Source of the DNA: Psoroptes ovis
Taxonomy: Eukaryota > Arthropoda > Arachnida > Sarcoptiformes > Psoroptidae
Assembly (NCBI GenBank): GCA_002943765.1
Contig: PQWQ01000016.1
Location: forward strand, 1 to 64,000
DNA: 64,000 nt
Reading direction: 5' to 3'
Position 1 is the first letter of the stretch. Each line of letters begins with the position of its first letter. A program made the position numbers and the translations under genes. Below the pieces are notes generated by a model, which saw only the letters and a list, made by a program, of their open reading frames with translations, did not search any database and had not been told where the DNA came from. Of the stretch, positions 9,331 to 22,602 are shown piece by piece.

Positions 9331-11303
9331 TTATTTGATTGTTTTATTTCGTTAATTTTGGTCGATAATTTAATATTGAACACTGTTTTTCGATATTCTT
9401 CGAAATCACTTGTCATCGATATGTCAATTAAATGAATTTTATAGAAATTTTATCGATAAAATTTTCATTTGATTTGAATCATTTTGATTTTTCAATTTTC
9501 ATTTCACAGATCATCGTTATTTTTTGATATTTGATATTTTTGTTTTTCCAAAATAAATTTCTATCTCTGTTTCTAATCGAAATAAGGGTATATTTCTAAT
9601 TTACAATCATCTTAAACATTCATTAAATAACTATAATCAATCAATTAATCAATTAATAATGATGACAATCAAATGAAAAATATACAATTAATTTGAATCA
9701 AATTTATTTTCAAAGAAGAAAATAAAAAAATATGATTTCAATTAATTAAAATATATTTCTTTAAAACCAAAAAACATTCGATCAAACAATGAATGATTTC
9801 CATAATAATTCAATGAACTCATCTGCAAAAAGGTCATAAATTTCAAAATATTATCTAAAATGATAATAATTCATTCTATTTCAATTATTATTTTCTTAAT
9901 CATTCATTTAAATTAAGTTTATTAATTAGTAACAATCTAATTTGAACAATATTTCTATTTTATTTTGATAACTATTCAAATTAAATCAATAAATAAGGAA
10001 GATCATCATTCAATGTTTTGATTTCAATATTTTCATTCAAATATTTATCAAAAAACAAGAAGAAAATCTTGAGAAAATAAATTCATATATCCGTCAATGA
10101 TAAAACATATAAATATAAATCAATGATCATTGATGGATTGATTCTCAATTTTTTCTTTTTTTTAAATAAAATTTTTCATTTTCATTGAAAAATGCTGCTT
10201 TGATATTTCCAATAATCATTTTTCTTCGAATGGTTATCATTATTTCATGGGTTTGATGTTGATATAATTGAAGATATACACATTTTCAATTGTAGGAATC
10301 AGTATTAGAAAGCAATCAGCGATTTATCTTCTTACTATTGCTGGTGTTGTTGCCTTTTCCTTAATTTTTTTTGATTCCATCATTCGATTTCTTCGTATTT
10401 TAAATTTGTTTCTTTTGTTCTTCATCATTAATTGATTGATTGATTGGATTTTGATTTGTTTTTAGAAATTTGATGCTAATCTATTGAAGAGGATTTATTT
10501 TTATTTTTATGGTTTGTGATTTTGGTTCATTTTCGAATGGAAAATGATCAAGTTTGATTTGGTGATCATTTTTGTTGTCGTTGGTGTTTGTGATGAATCA
10601 GAAAAAATTTTCATTGTCTTATCATCATCAATGAATGAATGATTGGAATGATGATGATAATCAAGTTGAAAAAATTCAATCAATCAATCAAATTATTTGA
10701 CTGTGAAACTTTTTCATATTTTTTCTTAGTTTAATTTCAAATGTATTTACTTATCCAGTCGTTTGTTATTTTGATGAATTCAATGAATGCATGATTTAAT
10801 TGCATGATCCAATCAAATAATTAACGGAACGTGTACATAGTGTGCGTGTATTTTCGTATTGTGTGTTAATTATTTAAATTTTTTGTTTAATTTGTTGTTT
10901 TAAATAAACGAAAATATTTTAATTCAAAGACATTCATAATGATTATTATTATTATAATCTTAATAATGATGGTAATTGGTAATAGTGATGATTGATTGAT
11001 TTTTGATAATTATTATTTCTATTTGATGTGTGTGATAATTGACTGGAATATATGTGCAAAATTAGAAATATTTTCTCTTCTTGTTGTTGATGTTTTGATT
11101 TGATCAAAATTGATTGCATTTCAAATTTCAACGAGTTGAATATATGTGTATTTTTGACGACCAAAAACGATTCTTTTAACCTTTTAACTTTTATTCACAA
11201 TTTTTGTCAATTCTCTACATTTTTTGAACGCGATTCGATTATCGCATATTTAAATTTGAGTACATTTTCAATTGAAAGTAATTCAAAAATAAATTTGTGA
11301 AAT
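9331..11303. other. AT-rich intergenic region upstream of the coiled-coil gene
   Basis: About 2 kb with only short chance frames. It presumably holds the promoter and 5'UTR of the gene starting at 11304, but I cannot point to a TATA or initiator with confidence. Confidence 0.5.
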
Positions 11304-14300
11304 ATGGCCATACGAATGATTTCTATGGCCATCATAATGGTCATATTATCGATATCGATGCTGATAATGGACACATCGATAGCATCAATAGTTCCATCCA
11401 CATCTTCATCATCTCACATACCACAACAACAACAGCAGCAGCAGCAACAACAACAACAACAACAGCAACAACAACAATCTCAACCATCATCAATGCAAAC
11501 ACCGTCATCGTCATCATCATCATCATCGTCAACATTATTAGATCATGTTCGACCAAGAGATTTGGATGAAATTATGTCAAAATATGGTAATTTTTTGCAA
11601 CGGTCACGTTTAGCTACATCACCATCAACATTTACATCGACTACAACGACAACTACAACAATGCCAACAATATTGATGAATCCATTGATATCATCATTGA
11701 TGCAAAATCGTTATGGACAAAATGTTGGCACAAATCAACAGCAACGTTTTAATCGTGATAATATTGGACGCTCAGGCATGGCAACGACTGTGGTAAATAA
11801 TATTAATAATAATGGCTTTTCATCTGAACCAATGTCATCAAACAAAAAAATGGAATCAGTGAATAATTATGATCATCAGCCAGATGATTTATTGAATAAT
11901 CATCTAAGTTTAACAGATGAATTTAAATTGAATGATCAACAACATCAGCAACAAAGCAACGATCAAATGAATCGTAGAACTGAATCGATGAAAAATATTA
12001 ATGTATCACCAACATCGCTATCATCATCTTCGGCTATTTTAAATGCCGGATCATCAACATCAACATCAACTATATCATCATCACAAGCAGCTTCAGAAGT
12101 GTCCGCTTCATCAATGCCATTGTCTCAATCATCACAATCAACAGCAACAAGTTCGTCAGTATCGCAACAATCGTCAGCAAATGCAGCAAATTTGAATCCG
12201 TCAACAATATCCGATATGTTTATATCGATTGATGGTCGTTTACAAAAATTGCAAGAACAATTATTATATTATCGCTCAGCCAATAATTATGGTCTCAATT
12301 CAGCATCAGCATTGCCAACATATTTCAATATGATGAAAACACAATTTTTAAGTATGGAAAATTTAGTCGAAAGTAAATTGTCTACAATTGAAAATAAATT
12401 CTCAAACATTATTATCCAAGATGAAATTTGGAAAAAAACAATCAATTGGAAAGTGGAAGAAATATTATCAAAAGTATGTGATCAATTGAAAATTCATTCT
12501 TTTCAATGCTTTAAAACATTTTTATTTTTAGATTTCTCAATCAGAAAATAAAATTACATTCACAAATGAACAAATGTTGAATAAATTCGATTTAATTGAA
12601 AGAAATTTCAAAGTCATCACCAATGATCTTTTCTCTAAATTTTTATTAGTCAATGAAAAACTGAACATGATTGAATTGAATATACAAAACAAGTTGAATG
12701 ATTTTGAAACAAAAATGCGTAAAGCACATGATTATCAAGAAAAACTGGCCCATTTATTCACTAAACAACAAGATAATACTGGCAATAATAATAATAATAA
12801 TAATAATAACAATAATAATAATAATAATAACAATAATAACAATAACAATAGTCATAATCATGGTTCAGAAACATCTTCAACCAATTCAGCATCACAACAA
12901 CCGCCAGTATCATCATCGACAACAACCACATCAGCTACAGCAACAGCCAGATCATTCAATCATCAGATTGATGGTGCACCAAATTTTGCATCTGATTATT
13001 TTGATAATCATAATAACAATAATAATGTTCATAATTGGACACAATATCAACAACCACAACAGCAATTGGATTTCGATTTAGACGCTGAATTTCAACCACA
13101 GACAATTGAAAAATTACATGAACCACTTAATGATTATCACCAACGTTCATCGATCGATACAACATTGCAGCAACAGCAGCAACAACAACATCAAGAATCA
13201 GTAAATAATCGAGGCAGCATAACACGTGAAGAATTAATTGCCCAATGTGAACCATTATTTCAACGTTGGAAACAGAATAAATTCAATGCGGATGATGCAC
13301 ATCAATTGATTATTTGTAAACAATTATTAGTAACCTTGGAAAGTGGTGATTTTATTCGGCCCAATGATGAACAACAACATTATTCATCATCACAACCAGC
13401 ACAACAATTTGTTAATAGAGACCGTTTAGAGAAGCGTAATTCACAAGATATGCTTGAACAAGATATACAAATTGATCCACAATCAACGCAACGAATTAAA
13501 GGAAAAGAAATGATTGATCATATGAATAATAATAATAATAATGATAATAGAATTGATGATTCTAATTTAAATAATAATATGAGTGGTAATGGCAATCCAA
13601 GTGGTCACAAAAAATTATCTTTCGAAGAATTGGATAGTAAATTACAATATTTTGCAACAAAAATCATAAAAATTGTTCAAGAAATGTGGCATTCATCACA
13701 AATATCGCAGCAATATTTGCTAGAAACATTGGTGATAACAAATGAAACAAAAGATGTTCTACATGATGAATTCAATCGTCTGAATAATCAAATAAAACCA
13801 ATTCATTTATTAACTGAAATTAGTGATGATATACGTGATCCAATAATGATACGATTAAAAGAAATGACAACAGCAATCAACAATTCAGTTGCAGTCATTC
13901 TCAACACACAAACTCAATACATGTTAAGACAAGATGAACAAGCATATAAAATATTGAAAATATTCATTGACGAAACACGTAATCATACAACAATGATTAA
14001 TCGTAAAGTACAAGAACAAAATATACAAATGAATTTGAAATTTGAACAAATTTATAAAAGTCTCAATCAAATTGGCCGTAAAACAATCGAAACAGTTGGA
14101 CATCAATTTTTGGATATTGTCAAAAAAGAAATGCATACAATCAAATCAATATTATCAGAGCAAAGTAAAATTAATATGAATGATATTGATTTGGATAGTC
14201 CAAAATCATTGACACAAAATCAATGTAAAAATGATTGTTTCATTAGTAGACAAGAGATTGATAATCTTTGCTATACAATCGAACATAGGCCATATCATTT

Positions 14301-14994
14301 TCGTTCCGAATTTCATCAACAACAACAGAAACAACAGCAACCAATATTACCACCACAACCACCACCACCACCGCCGCCGTCATCATCATCACAATCATCT
14401 TCACAGCAATTTTTAAATCAAATACAAACACCAATAATATCATCATTGATAACGACAACTGCATCAACAATTAATCATAATAATATTTCAGAATTTGTTG
14501 ATCATATTATTGTTAATCATAATCATCAACAACAACCAATGCAACAACAGCAACATGCTGCCAAAAATTCAACAAATTTCGTCGAAATCAACAATGGTGG
14601 TAATCATGGAACTGATATGATTAATAATGATCAAGATAATAATGAGAACAATAATAATAATGATATGATTACAAATACTATTCAAATCAACTCCAATAAT
14701 TTGCAATCATCATCATTACCTTCTTCTTCATCATCATCTTCATTGCCATTACCATTACCATCACCATTATCACCATCCCCATCTTCAGCATCATCAATAT
14801 CGTCACAAATCGATCAATCATCGTCATCATCATCACCATCACTACAATCATCTCAATCATTACAGCAATCAACTATGATGAACAATGATGAGCAAACAGC
14901 AACACGGAGAAAATATAAACGTGCTATTATCAACCAATATTTTGATCGATATCAAAATCAAACATTGGAAATGAGAAAACAAAGATTAAGATGA
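11304..14994 (+). CDS. Secreted or membrane-anchored Q/N/S-rich coiled-coil protein, unknown function
   Basis: Two exons: 11304-12473 and 12532-14994, joined in phase 0 across a 58-nt GT..AG intron, giving 1210 aa. The start MAIRMISMAIIMVILSISML is strongly hydrophobic and reads as a signal peptide or signal anchor. A Gln run (about residues 40-58) and Ser/Thr-rich sequence follow. A predicted helical coiled-coil segment spans about residues 310-460 (LQKLQEQLLYY, LNMIELNIQNKLNDFETKM) and crosses the exon junction, supporting the splice. A run of ~20 Asn comes next, then a second helical region at about 740-915, Pro-rich and Ser-rich spacers, and a basic C-terminus. I recognise no catalytic or named domain. 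A poly(A) signal, AATAAA, lies at 15080-15085. The gene converges with GOPC, whose stop is 200 bases away. Further 5' exons cannot be excluded. Confidence 0.75.
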
Positions 14995-15079
14995 GAAAAC
15001 ATTTTTTATTCAAATTCATTTATTTAAATTCATTTTTTTTTATATAAATATGTCAATTTTTTCATTTTATCAAGTTTCA

Positions 15080-15085
15080 AATAAA
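15080..15085 (+). promoter_or_regulatory. Poly(A) signal of the coiled-coil gene
   Basis: AATAAA about 85 bases after the stop codon at 14994, in the 200-base gap between two convergent genes. Confidence 0.55.
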
Positions 15086-15194
15086 TATTTTTTATGTTAT
15101 AAATATTCATAAATGATCAAAATTCAACAATCAACACATACTAAAACGATAAATTAATTTAAACATCAAAATAATCAAATTTAAATTTCGGATG

Positions 15195-17015
15195 TCATCG
15201 AATTAATTTAGCAATTCCAGGTATTGGACTCATTTTTTCCATTTTTCTAGACAACTCAACCATCGTATTGTCATCATTTTCGATGGACAAACACGAAATT
15301 TGACCATCAAATTCATCATCATTTTCGGATTCACCATTTGATGATGGTGGAGATGATGATGATGATGATGATGATGACGAATTTGTTGAACAAAATTCTA
15401 ATCGTGATTGAATTGTTGCATTGAAAATTGATCGATAATATTCGATGAATAATTGTCGATTTTTTTGTTTTTGTTGATCATCATTTTCCATCCGGTAGTC
15501 ACAACTATTCAATGTTGGTCCATTCTTTTGATCCGTATTCAATGAAAAAACGCCAAATCTACATTTTCCAGACTAATAAAGAAAATAAAGAAATAATTAA
15601 TTAAAATTTATGCAAATTTGAGAAAATATTACCAGATTTCTGAGTATGTCAACTGCTTCATCATGTTTAATATCAGTGAAATCAATATTATTAACACTTA
15701 AAATAATATCACCAATAAAAAATAATGATAAATTTTTCAACGATGAATCGGAATGTATTTTAGATATCAATATTGGCAGATCAAACTCTTTACCACCTGT
15801 TATCTCGATATCTAATTGTTCATTTTTATTTCGATCCAAATCAATCAGGATAAAACGAAATTTTCCAATGTTAATGAATGATTTATTGAAATTTTTAAAT
15901 TCAATCAAAGTTTTATTATTATTAATTCGACTATTTGGCTCGTTGAAATCATTATTATTGCAATTATTTATAATTGTTTTGTCAATACAATTCGATAATA
16001 TATAGCTTCTTTTATCGTTTACAATGCTGGAATATTTTTTCAAACATAATAGATTCACAATGCAATCATCTTGACCGAAATCATCATTATTAGCATTTAA
16101 ATTTAATAGATTTGTAATTGTTTTATATTGATTCAATTGTATTTTAAATTCCAATTCATTCAATAATTGTTGATCAATAAATTTACATTTTAATAATTGC
16201 ATTTGTTGTATACGACCAGATAATTGATTATTCAGATACAATAATAATTGTTTATAGTTGATTAATTTGAGCTTTAATTCCATCACTTCATATTGTTTTT
16301 GTATGTTATTCTCACGTAAATAATTAATAAATTCAGTCTCTTTGAAATTTTTATAAAATTGATGAAATACACTCGTTTTGTAAAAATAACGGTGATTTGA
16401 ATGATATTTGAAAAGATTCAGGTGTTTTTTATTCGCTTGTTGCAGATTATAAATAAGATTATTTTCAAAATTATCATAATCTTTTTCATTATTATTCATT
16501 GATAATTTCGGTGATGGTCTTCTTGATGTGGTCCATGATAATTCATCTTTATTTTTCTTTCTTTTTCTTTGAACTCGTTTGTTTGGAGATATGCTATCAT
16601 TTTTGATAATTGATGATTTTTGTTCATTATTCAATGATGCACATAAATTGTATTCAATTTTGCGTAAAAATTCAATGAATAATTTATCAGATTTTAAATG
16701 AAAATTTTCAGTTTGAATTTGTTGTAATTTTTCCTAAATAAAAATAGTCTTTAATAGATTAAATTATTTAAAATATGTTCATCATACCTTATTGATGTAA
16801 CAATTTTCTGAAAATAATATCGTTTTACACATTAATTGTGAAAAACAAAATGCAATCACTGATAATTGTTCGCATGTATTTTTTATTAATTCTATTATAT
16901 CATCATTACCATTATTAATATGAAAATTTTTCATATAAAATTTTTCAATAAACAAAAGATTATGATTAGCATTATAAAATGCAGTATCAAATGTTTTTTC
17001 AATATCATTCAGCAT
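15195..17015 (-). CDS. GOPC: GOPC/PIST-like Golgi coiled-coil and PDZ protein
   Basis: Three exons on the minus strand: 17015-16788, 16733-15633 and 15572-15195, all joined in phase 0 (56- and 61-nt introns), 568 aa. Exon 1 matches the conserved N-terminus of GOPC (LNDIEKTFDTAF, like LEVLEKEFDKAF in the vertebrate protein). About residues 214-290 form the coiled-coil, including YLNNQLSGRIQQMQLL and NELEFKIQLNQYKT, both close to GOPC. The PDZ domain (about 367-453) has ITGGKEFDLPILISKIHSD and GDIILSVNNIDFTDIKHDEA; its last strand lies in exon 3, which confirms the second junction. Family role: a Golgi-associated adaptor that sorts membrane proteins through its PDZ and binds Golgi partners through the coiled coil. 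The usual GLGI ligand-binding loop reads QLDI. The C-terminal ~110 aa, with a Ser run, is lineage-specific. Confidence 0.87.
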
Positions 17016-17497
17016 TTTTTCAAATCAATATTTTTATTTGAATCATATCAAATTATCAAAGGTTGCCATCGAATATCAAATTGCTCAAATACACATAATC
17101 ATAAGGTGATTAATAGTTAAATAAACTATAGTCAACAAACAACGACCTGTTGTGTTGTCATTTTTTTAATGAAAAAATAATTCCAATCACATGACTGTCA
17201 AATCACATTGTTCACAAACAACGGTTTTAAATAAATTAATGAAAAAAAAACAGAAAATAGAGACAAAAATAAAGTAAAAACAAATGATTTATGATTGATT
17301 ATGTACCGAAATATATCGACAATATTTCTCTTTATTTTTTTGCCCAATAATTATCACTATTTTAAAATTGAAATTTTTACCTCAACAAACTCGTATTATC
17401 GCAATTTTACAGTTATTTAATTTTTATGCATTTCTATTAACAAAACAATAATTGTAAATTATAATAAATAGTATTTATTATTATTATTATTATTATT
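17016..17497. other. AT-rich spacer between GOPC start and the dispersed repeat
   Basis: Contains the presumed GOPC promoter. No motif distinctive enough to call; a short TTA run lies at about 17476-17498. Confidence 0.45.
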
Positions 17498-17850
17498 TTC
17501 TATTTTCACACTTATACGACATTTATTTTGGTTTTCGGTCATAAATTTCAAGTAAATTTTGGTTAAATATTATTTTAAATCAATTCATTCTATAATCCTC
17601 CGTATTGGTTCAGTCGGGCTCTTGATTTCTAAAAGAAAACTAGAATTGATAGGCCCTAAGTTAGAATCCGTTTGAAGGATTTTTTGATTTTTATTTTTTC
17701 AATTTTTATATTTCAATTTCATCAAATTTTCGAATATTTGCAATTTTTTATTTTCAAAACATCTGACATCTATGTAATGGCAATGTAGGACTAATTGAAA
17801 AAACAAAAATTCAACTTGAAATAATTAAAAACAAAATTGATTTGATATGA
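17498..17850 (+). repeat. Dispersed repeat with tRNA-like promoter boxes, copy 2
   Basis: Second copy of the element at 8968-9330, starting ttttcacacttatacgacat and ending near ttgaaataattaaaaacaaaa. The box A-like stretch is tattggttcagtcgggct (17603-17620), and the box B-like stretch is aagttagaatccg (17658-17670), less well preserved than in copy 1. It lies directly downstream of the SSADH stop codon and may overlap that gene's 3'UTR. Confidence 0.6.
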
Positions 17851-17900
17851 CATTGGTTTTTTGACTACAATATTTATCTATTTAATATTCAAGATGAGGC

Positions 17901-19618
17901 TTAAAATCCACCATGGCATACATATTTTATGTTTAAAAATTCATCAACACCAAAATGTGAACCTTCACGACCAAGACCAGATTCTTTGACACCACCGAAC
18001 GGTGCTTCACAACATGATAATACACCATCATTAATTCCAATCATACCGACTTGTAAACGATTCGTAATTCTTTCGATTTGTGCATAATCTTGTGAGAAAA
18101 AGTAGCCGGCTAAACCACGACGGCAATCGTTCGATAATCGAATGACATCTTCTTCAGTTTTGAATCTTATTAAATTGAAAAAGGTGAAATTATTCAATCA
18201 CAATTATTGTTTGTGGGCCAATGAAAAAAATCAAACCTGAAAATAGCTGCCACTGGACCAAACGTTTCTTCTTGTGCGACCAACATGTCTGAATTGGCAT
18301 CAATCATCAATGTTGGCTGATAAAAATAACCACCAAGTTTATGTTTTTGTCCACCGATCAATATTTTGGCACCTTTATTTTGTACATCTCTTACATGGCT
18401 CATAACTTTTTCCAATGCTTGACCATTGATCAATGGTCCTACTGTTGTGTGTTCTTCAAAACCATCGCCCACAATCAATTCTTTCTGCATTTGTTTAGCC
18501 AATGCTTCAACAAATTTATCATGTATTTCATCTTGAACAAATATACGATTAGCACAAACACATGTTTGGCCAGCATTACGAAATTTCGATGCCATGCAGC
18601 CTTTTACAGCTTTATCAATGTTGGCTGAATTGAATACAATGAATGGAGCATCACCACCTAACTCCAAGCACACCCGTTTGACAGTATTGGCACTATGTTT
18701 AAGCAACCATTTACCAACCGATGTTGAACCAGTGAATGATATTACCGAAATGTCTGTGGAATTGCACATGTGAGAACCGATTGTTGGAGTATTTTCACGT
18801 GATACTGGTAAAACATTGATGACACCAGATGGAAAACCAGCTTTCACTGACAAAGCAGCTAATGCCATTACAGAAAATGGAGTATCTTCAGGCGGTTTGA
18901 TTACAACCGTACAACCAGCTGCTAATGCTGCAGCTAATTTCCTTGTAACCATTGCATTTGGAAAATTCCACTGTGAACAAATAGAATTGAAATTATTGAA
19001 AATTTACTGATTAAAAAATAATGCAATGAATACCGGTGTTATAATGCCAGCAGTTCCACATGGTTCTTTACGATAACTGATACGTTTATCATGCCATGGA
19101 CTTTGTAATATTTCACCATGAACACGTTTAGATTGTTCAGCAAACCATTCAATAAAGCTGGCACCATAAATAATTTCACCACGTGATTCACGTATTGGTT
19201 TACCCATTTCAGCTGTAATTAATTGTGCTAATGGTTCAGCATTATCAATTTGTAATGTATACAAGCGTTTCAATAAACGTGAACGTTCATTTGCCGTTGT
19301 TTTTGACCAATAATTATGAAATGATTTTTTTGCACAATCAATTGCATATTTTAAATCATTTACAGTACAATCCGAAATTTTTCCAATCAATTTACCATTG
19401 GATGGATTACGTACATCAAATGTTTTTTCATTTTCTGAATTACAAAATTTTCCATTTATAAATGCTTTTTCAATTATTAATGAACGATATAATTCATTAT
19501 TATTATTGATTTTTGTAGTACAAAATTTTTGATAAATAATTTTATAATCAATCAATAATAATCTATTTGACAATAATTTTGTTAACATTATTTTTTCATA
19601 TAAATATTCATTAATCAA
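17901..19618 (-). CDS. ALDH5A1: Succinate-semialdehyde dehydrogenase, mitochondrial
   Basis: Three exons on the minus strand: 19618-19034, 18970-18237 and 18165-17901 (63- and 71-nt introns; phases 0 and 2), 527 aa, close to the 535 aa of the human enzyme. It oxidises succinate semialdehyde to succinate with NAD+, the last step of the GABA shunt in the mitochondrial matrix. The N-terminus is basic and hydroxylated without acids (a second ATG at residue 11, MLTKLLSNRLLL), fitting a targeting peptide. TPWNFP spans the first junction. SFTGSTSVGK is in the coenzyme fold, ELGG carries general base Glu298, and GQTCVCANR carries catalytic Cys332 plus Cys334, the CxC pair that makes the redox switch in animal SSADH. 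The C-terminus has PFGGVKESGLGREG. Nothing looks broken. It is divergent from twinfilin, 771 bases apart. Confidence 0.94.
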
Positions 19619-20389
19619 TATTTGAAAAAATCACATTAATTAAGTTCAAATGTAAACAATTTAATAATTTTTTTGGTCAAAATAAAAATGTGTGTGTGCG
19701 TGTGTATATCCATTTATGCTGAAATAGTTTCGATATTGATATGAGAAAAGCAAAACAAACACTTCATTATCTTATGTACCAAGAAAAATGAATGCTCAAA
19801 CGCATATACACAAGAATCAATCTTTGATCCTTTCAAATGATTCAATATCATGAGCATCTTTGGACATTTATTTTTTAACACCAAAAGCAAAAATCATCTG
19901 TTTTTGATGAGCTCAAAACAAGTTAGGCATTTTTTCAATAGAAAATAAATGAATGGATTGAGGCTTTTGAAGAATACACTATTTAAACCTTTATATTTAA
20001 TATTTTATTTTATTTCAAAAAATGTTTATGCTCAAATGTTTATGGTTGTTTTTCAACCAGATTACATTCGAACAAAGCGCACAAATCACAACATGAATGA
20101 GGTAGCAGTATTGATCGATACGAGAGGAATTTTAAATTTGTAATTAATTAAAAATAAACAGATCATAATAATTAAACAACGCCCAAAAATTTTAAAATTA
20201 TTTTATAATTCAATTCAATAACAAAGAATCATAATAATTGAAAGTTATTTTTAGAATTTTTGAATTTCTTAAATGTTATTCATATTTGTAGTGAATACAA
20301 AAGTCATTTTTGTTATTGAATCAACAAAAAATAACGACAAATTATAATCGAAATTTTGATTGAATAATAATTAAAATTATTAATTTAAA
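19619..20389. promoter_or_regulatory. Divergent intergenic region between SSADH and twinfilin
   Basis: 771 bases that must contain both promoters. AT-rich, no TATA box that I would defend. A tgtgtgtgcgtgtgta microsatellite lies at about 19689-19706. Confidence 0.45.
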
Positions 20390-21882
20390 ATGGATTTAGG
20401 TTTAATTAAACCAAATAATGAGCTAGATAATCATTTAAAACAAGCAAGAGAGTCTAATAATAAATATCGATGGCTATTGATAATGATTGATCGACAAAAA
20501 TGTCAAATGACATTGGAAAATAAATTTATGAAACAAAATGATTGGAAAAGTGATTATCGACAATTTGTTCAACAATTAAATCGTAACGACAATCGTCCAT
20601 TTTTTCTACTTGTTCATTTAAATTCTAATGGTATGTTGTTGTATTTGGTTTGTCCTTATATCCAATAGCTATAGGAGCATATCAATGCAATGTGCACATC
20701 GATACAAGCATTTATAATCAATAAATTCAATTAATAAACACATAACTCAATCAATTAAAACAAGAATCAAATATATAAGTAAAATAAAAAGGCCTTGAGT
20801 TAGGTCAAGTGGACCGCATACATAATATTAATAATAGTATTTAAATGTTATTGTATTGTATTGTATTTGTAATGTTTTATATTGAATTTTTGTATATTAT
20901 TAACTAATTAATCATATGATTTAGAAATCAATTGGTTATTGATTCATATGTCACCACCAAGATCTGATGTGAAACAAAAAATGGTTGCAGCATCAACAAA
21001 AGCAACATTGAAAAATTTATTTGGTTCACCATTGATTTCAATGGATTTATTTATTGAAGATTTTGATGATTTAAGTGTTGAAAAAATTTCTGAACAAATA
21101 TTTACACGACAACATGATAAACGACAAGTACAAACAATACAAGAATTGGAAATACAAAAACAACAAGAAATGGAAGTGATGCATAAAATTGAGCATTGGT
21201 AATTATATTTGACAATTGATTTATTGATTTATTGATTTATTTTATTCTATCATTCATTCTCAAATACTTCAGTAATTTAGGCCGATCCGGTGGTGCATTA
21301 CATTTCAATTGTCTTATTGATCAGAGAGCTGAGGATGAATTATTGAAATTAAAACAAGCACAACAATGTTGTGTACGTTTTGTTATGTCACATGATTATA
21401 CAAAAGTTGTTTATGATGGTAAATTAACATTGGAAGATTATCCGTTATTATCAAAACGTTTTGATTATAAACGTAAAGAAGAACATGAACAATTATTATT
21501 ACCCGAACATTTTCAACCCGGTTATATTGTATTTCGTTTTCGTCATTTTAATCCATTCGATGAATTTGGTGAAACAGAGGAACGTTTTATAATGGTCAGT
21601 TATGTACCAAGTGATAATACATTACCAGCTAAATTACGTTTCTCATATTCGGTCAATCTTAGTTCAATGGTTGAAAAAATTAATAATAAATTAGATAATA
21701 ATGTTAAATATTTTGAAGCCAGTTCATTAGATGAAGTTAATGTTGTGCGATGTTTTTACCTTTTATATCCATCATTAGATGTTGATAAACAAATGAAACC
21801 ACAACAAAATGAAATGGCACCTCCATTAAAATTTGATAAACCCGTTTCACGTGGTCGTGGTCCACGTCGTATAATTCGCTGA
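20390..21882 (+). CDS. TWF: Twinfilin-like protein with two ADF-H domains
   Basis: Three exons: 20390-20630, 20925-21198 and 21273-21882 (294- and 74-nt introns; phases 1 and 2), 374 aa; human TWF1 is 350. ADF-H domain 1 (about residues 10-145) has the family features KYRWLLIMIDRQ and, across the first junction, NWLLIHMSPPRSDVKQKM followed by ATKATLK-like sequence (STKATLKNLFG). ADF-H domain 2 (about 185-330) includes YKRKEEHEQ, GYIVFRFRHF and a PAKLRFSYSVNL segment. The tail ends RGRGPRRIIR, like the basic tail of animal twinfilins that binds capping protein and phosphoinositides. Family role: binds ADP-actin monomers, caps barbed ends and uncaps capping protein. Domain 2 is clearly diverged. 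For exon 3 the acceptor at 21271-21272 keeps frame; the AG at 21279-21280 would not. Confidence 0.8.
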
Positions 21883-22602
21883 AAAAAGAATTCGTTCACT
21901 CGTTTCAAAAAAACCAAATGAATGCCAAACACAAAAATCAAAATTTGAACAAAATGTCAAAAATGTCATCGATTCAACCATATAACTGATTGAAAATATA
22001 TGTTTGAAATACAGAAAATTATCGTACAATTATTTATGGTGCATATTTATTTATTTTATTTCATTATTTACAGAAAAATATTTCTATTTTCCAAATTTAT
22101 TCGAAAGAAAAAAATAAATTCTAATTATTTTTATTTAATCTTCACCCTTTAAATGCAATATTCTGATTACAAACAAACGAACAGCCGCAAATCCAATGCA
22201 CTATAGAAAGTAATCATATGAATTTTTCAAATAATAAGAATTTTATTTGGGAATCAAAATAATCATTTAATAGTAAAGTTGTATCATAACAAATAATCAA
22301 ATAGTTTAGTTTTACATATGATGTATACGATTGTTTTAAATTAAAATTATTTAAATTAAATATATCATAAATAAAATTAATATATAGTCGATCATATCGA
22401 TTATGTAAAACGAGAGAAAAAAATAGAAAGAATTTGATAAATTATTTGGCATCATTCAGGTATAATAATAATTTGATAACAATAATGATTGAAAATAAAT
22501 GTAAATTTCAATTGAAATTTGAATAAAGCAATCAACCATTTGATACTGACAATTTATGATCAAATTTACAATTTGAAAAAATTCATAACAAAGTGGTAGG
22601 GT
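21883..22602. other. Convergent intergenic region, twinfilin and ZC3H12
   Basis: AT-rich 3' flanks of two convergent genes. AATAAA occurs near 22113, suitable for twinfilin. No other feature seen. Confidence 0.5.

Noticed and set aside
11341..11556. Antisense frames rich in Met/Val opposite the polyQ and polyS tracts
   Set aside because: Typical shadows of CAA and TCA repeats.
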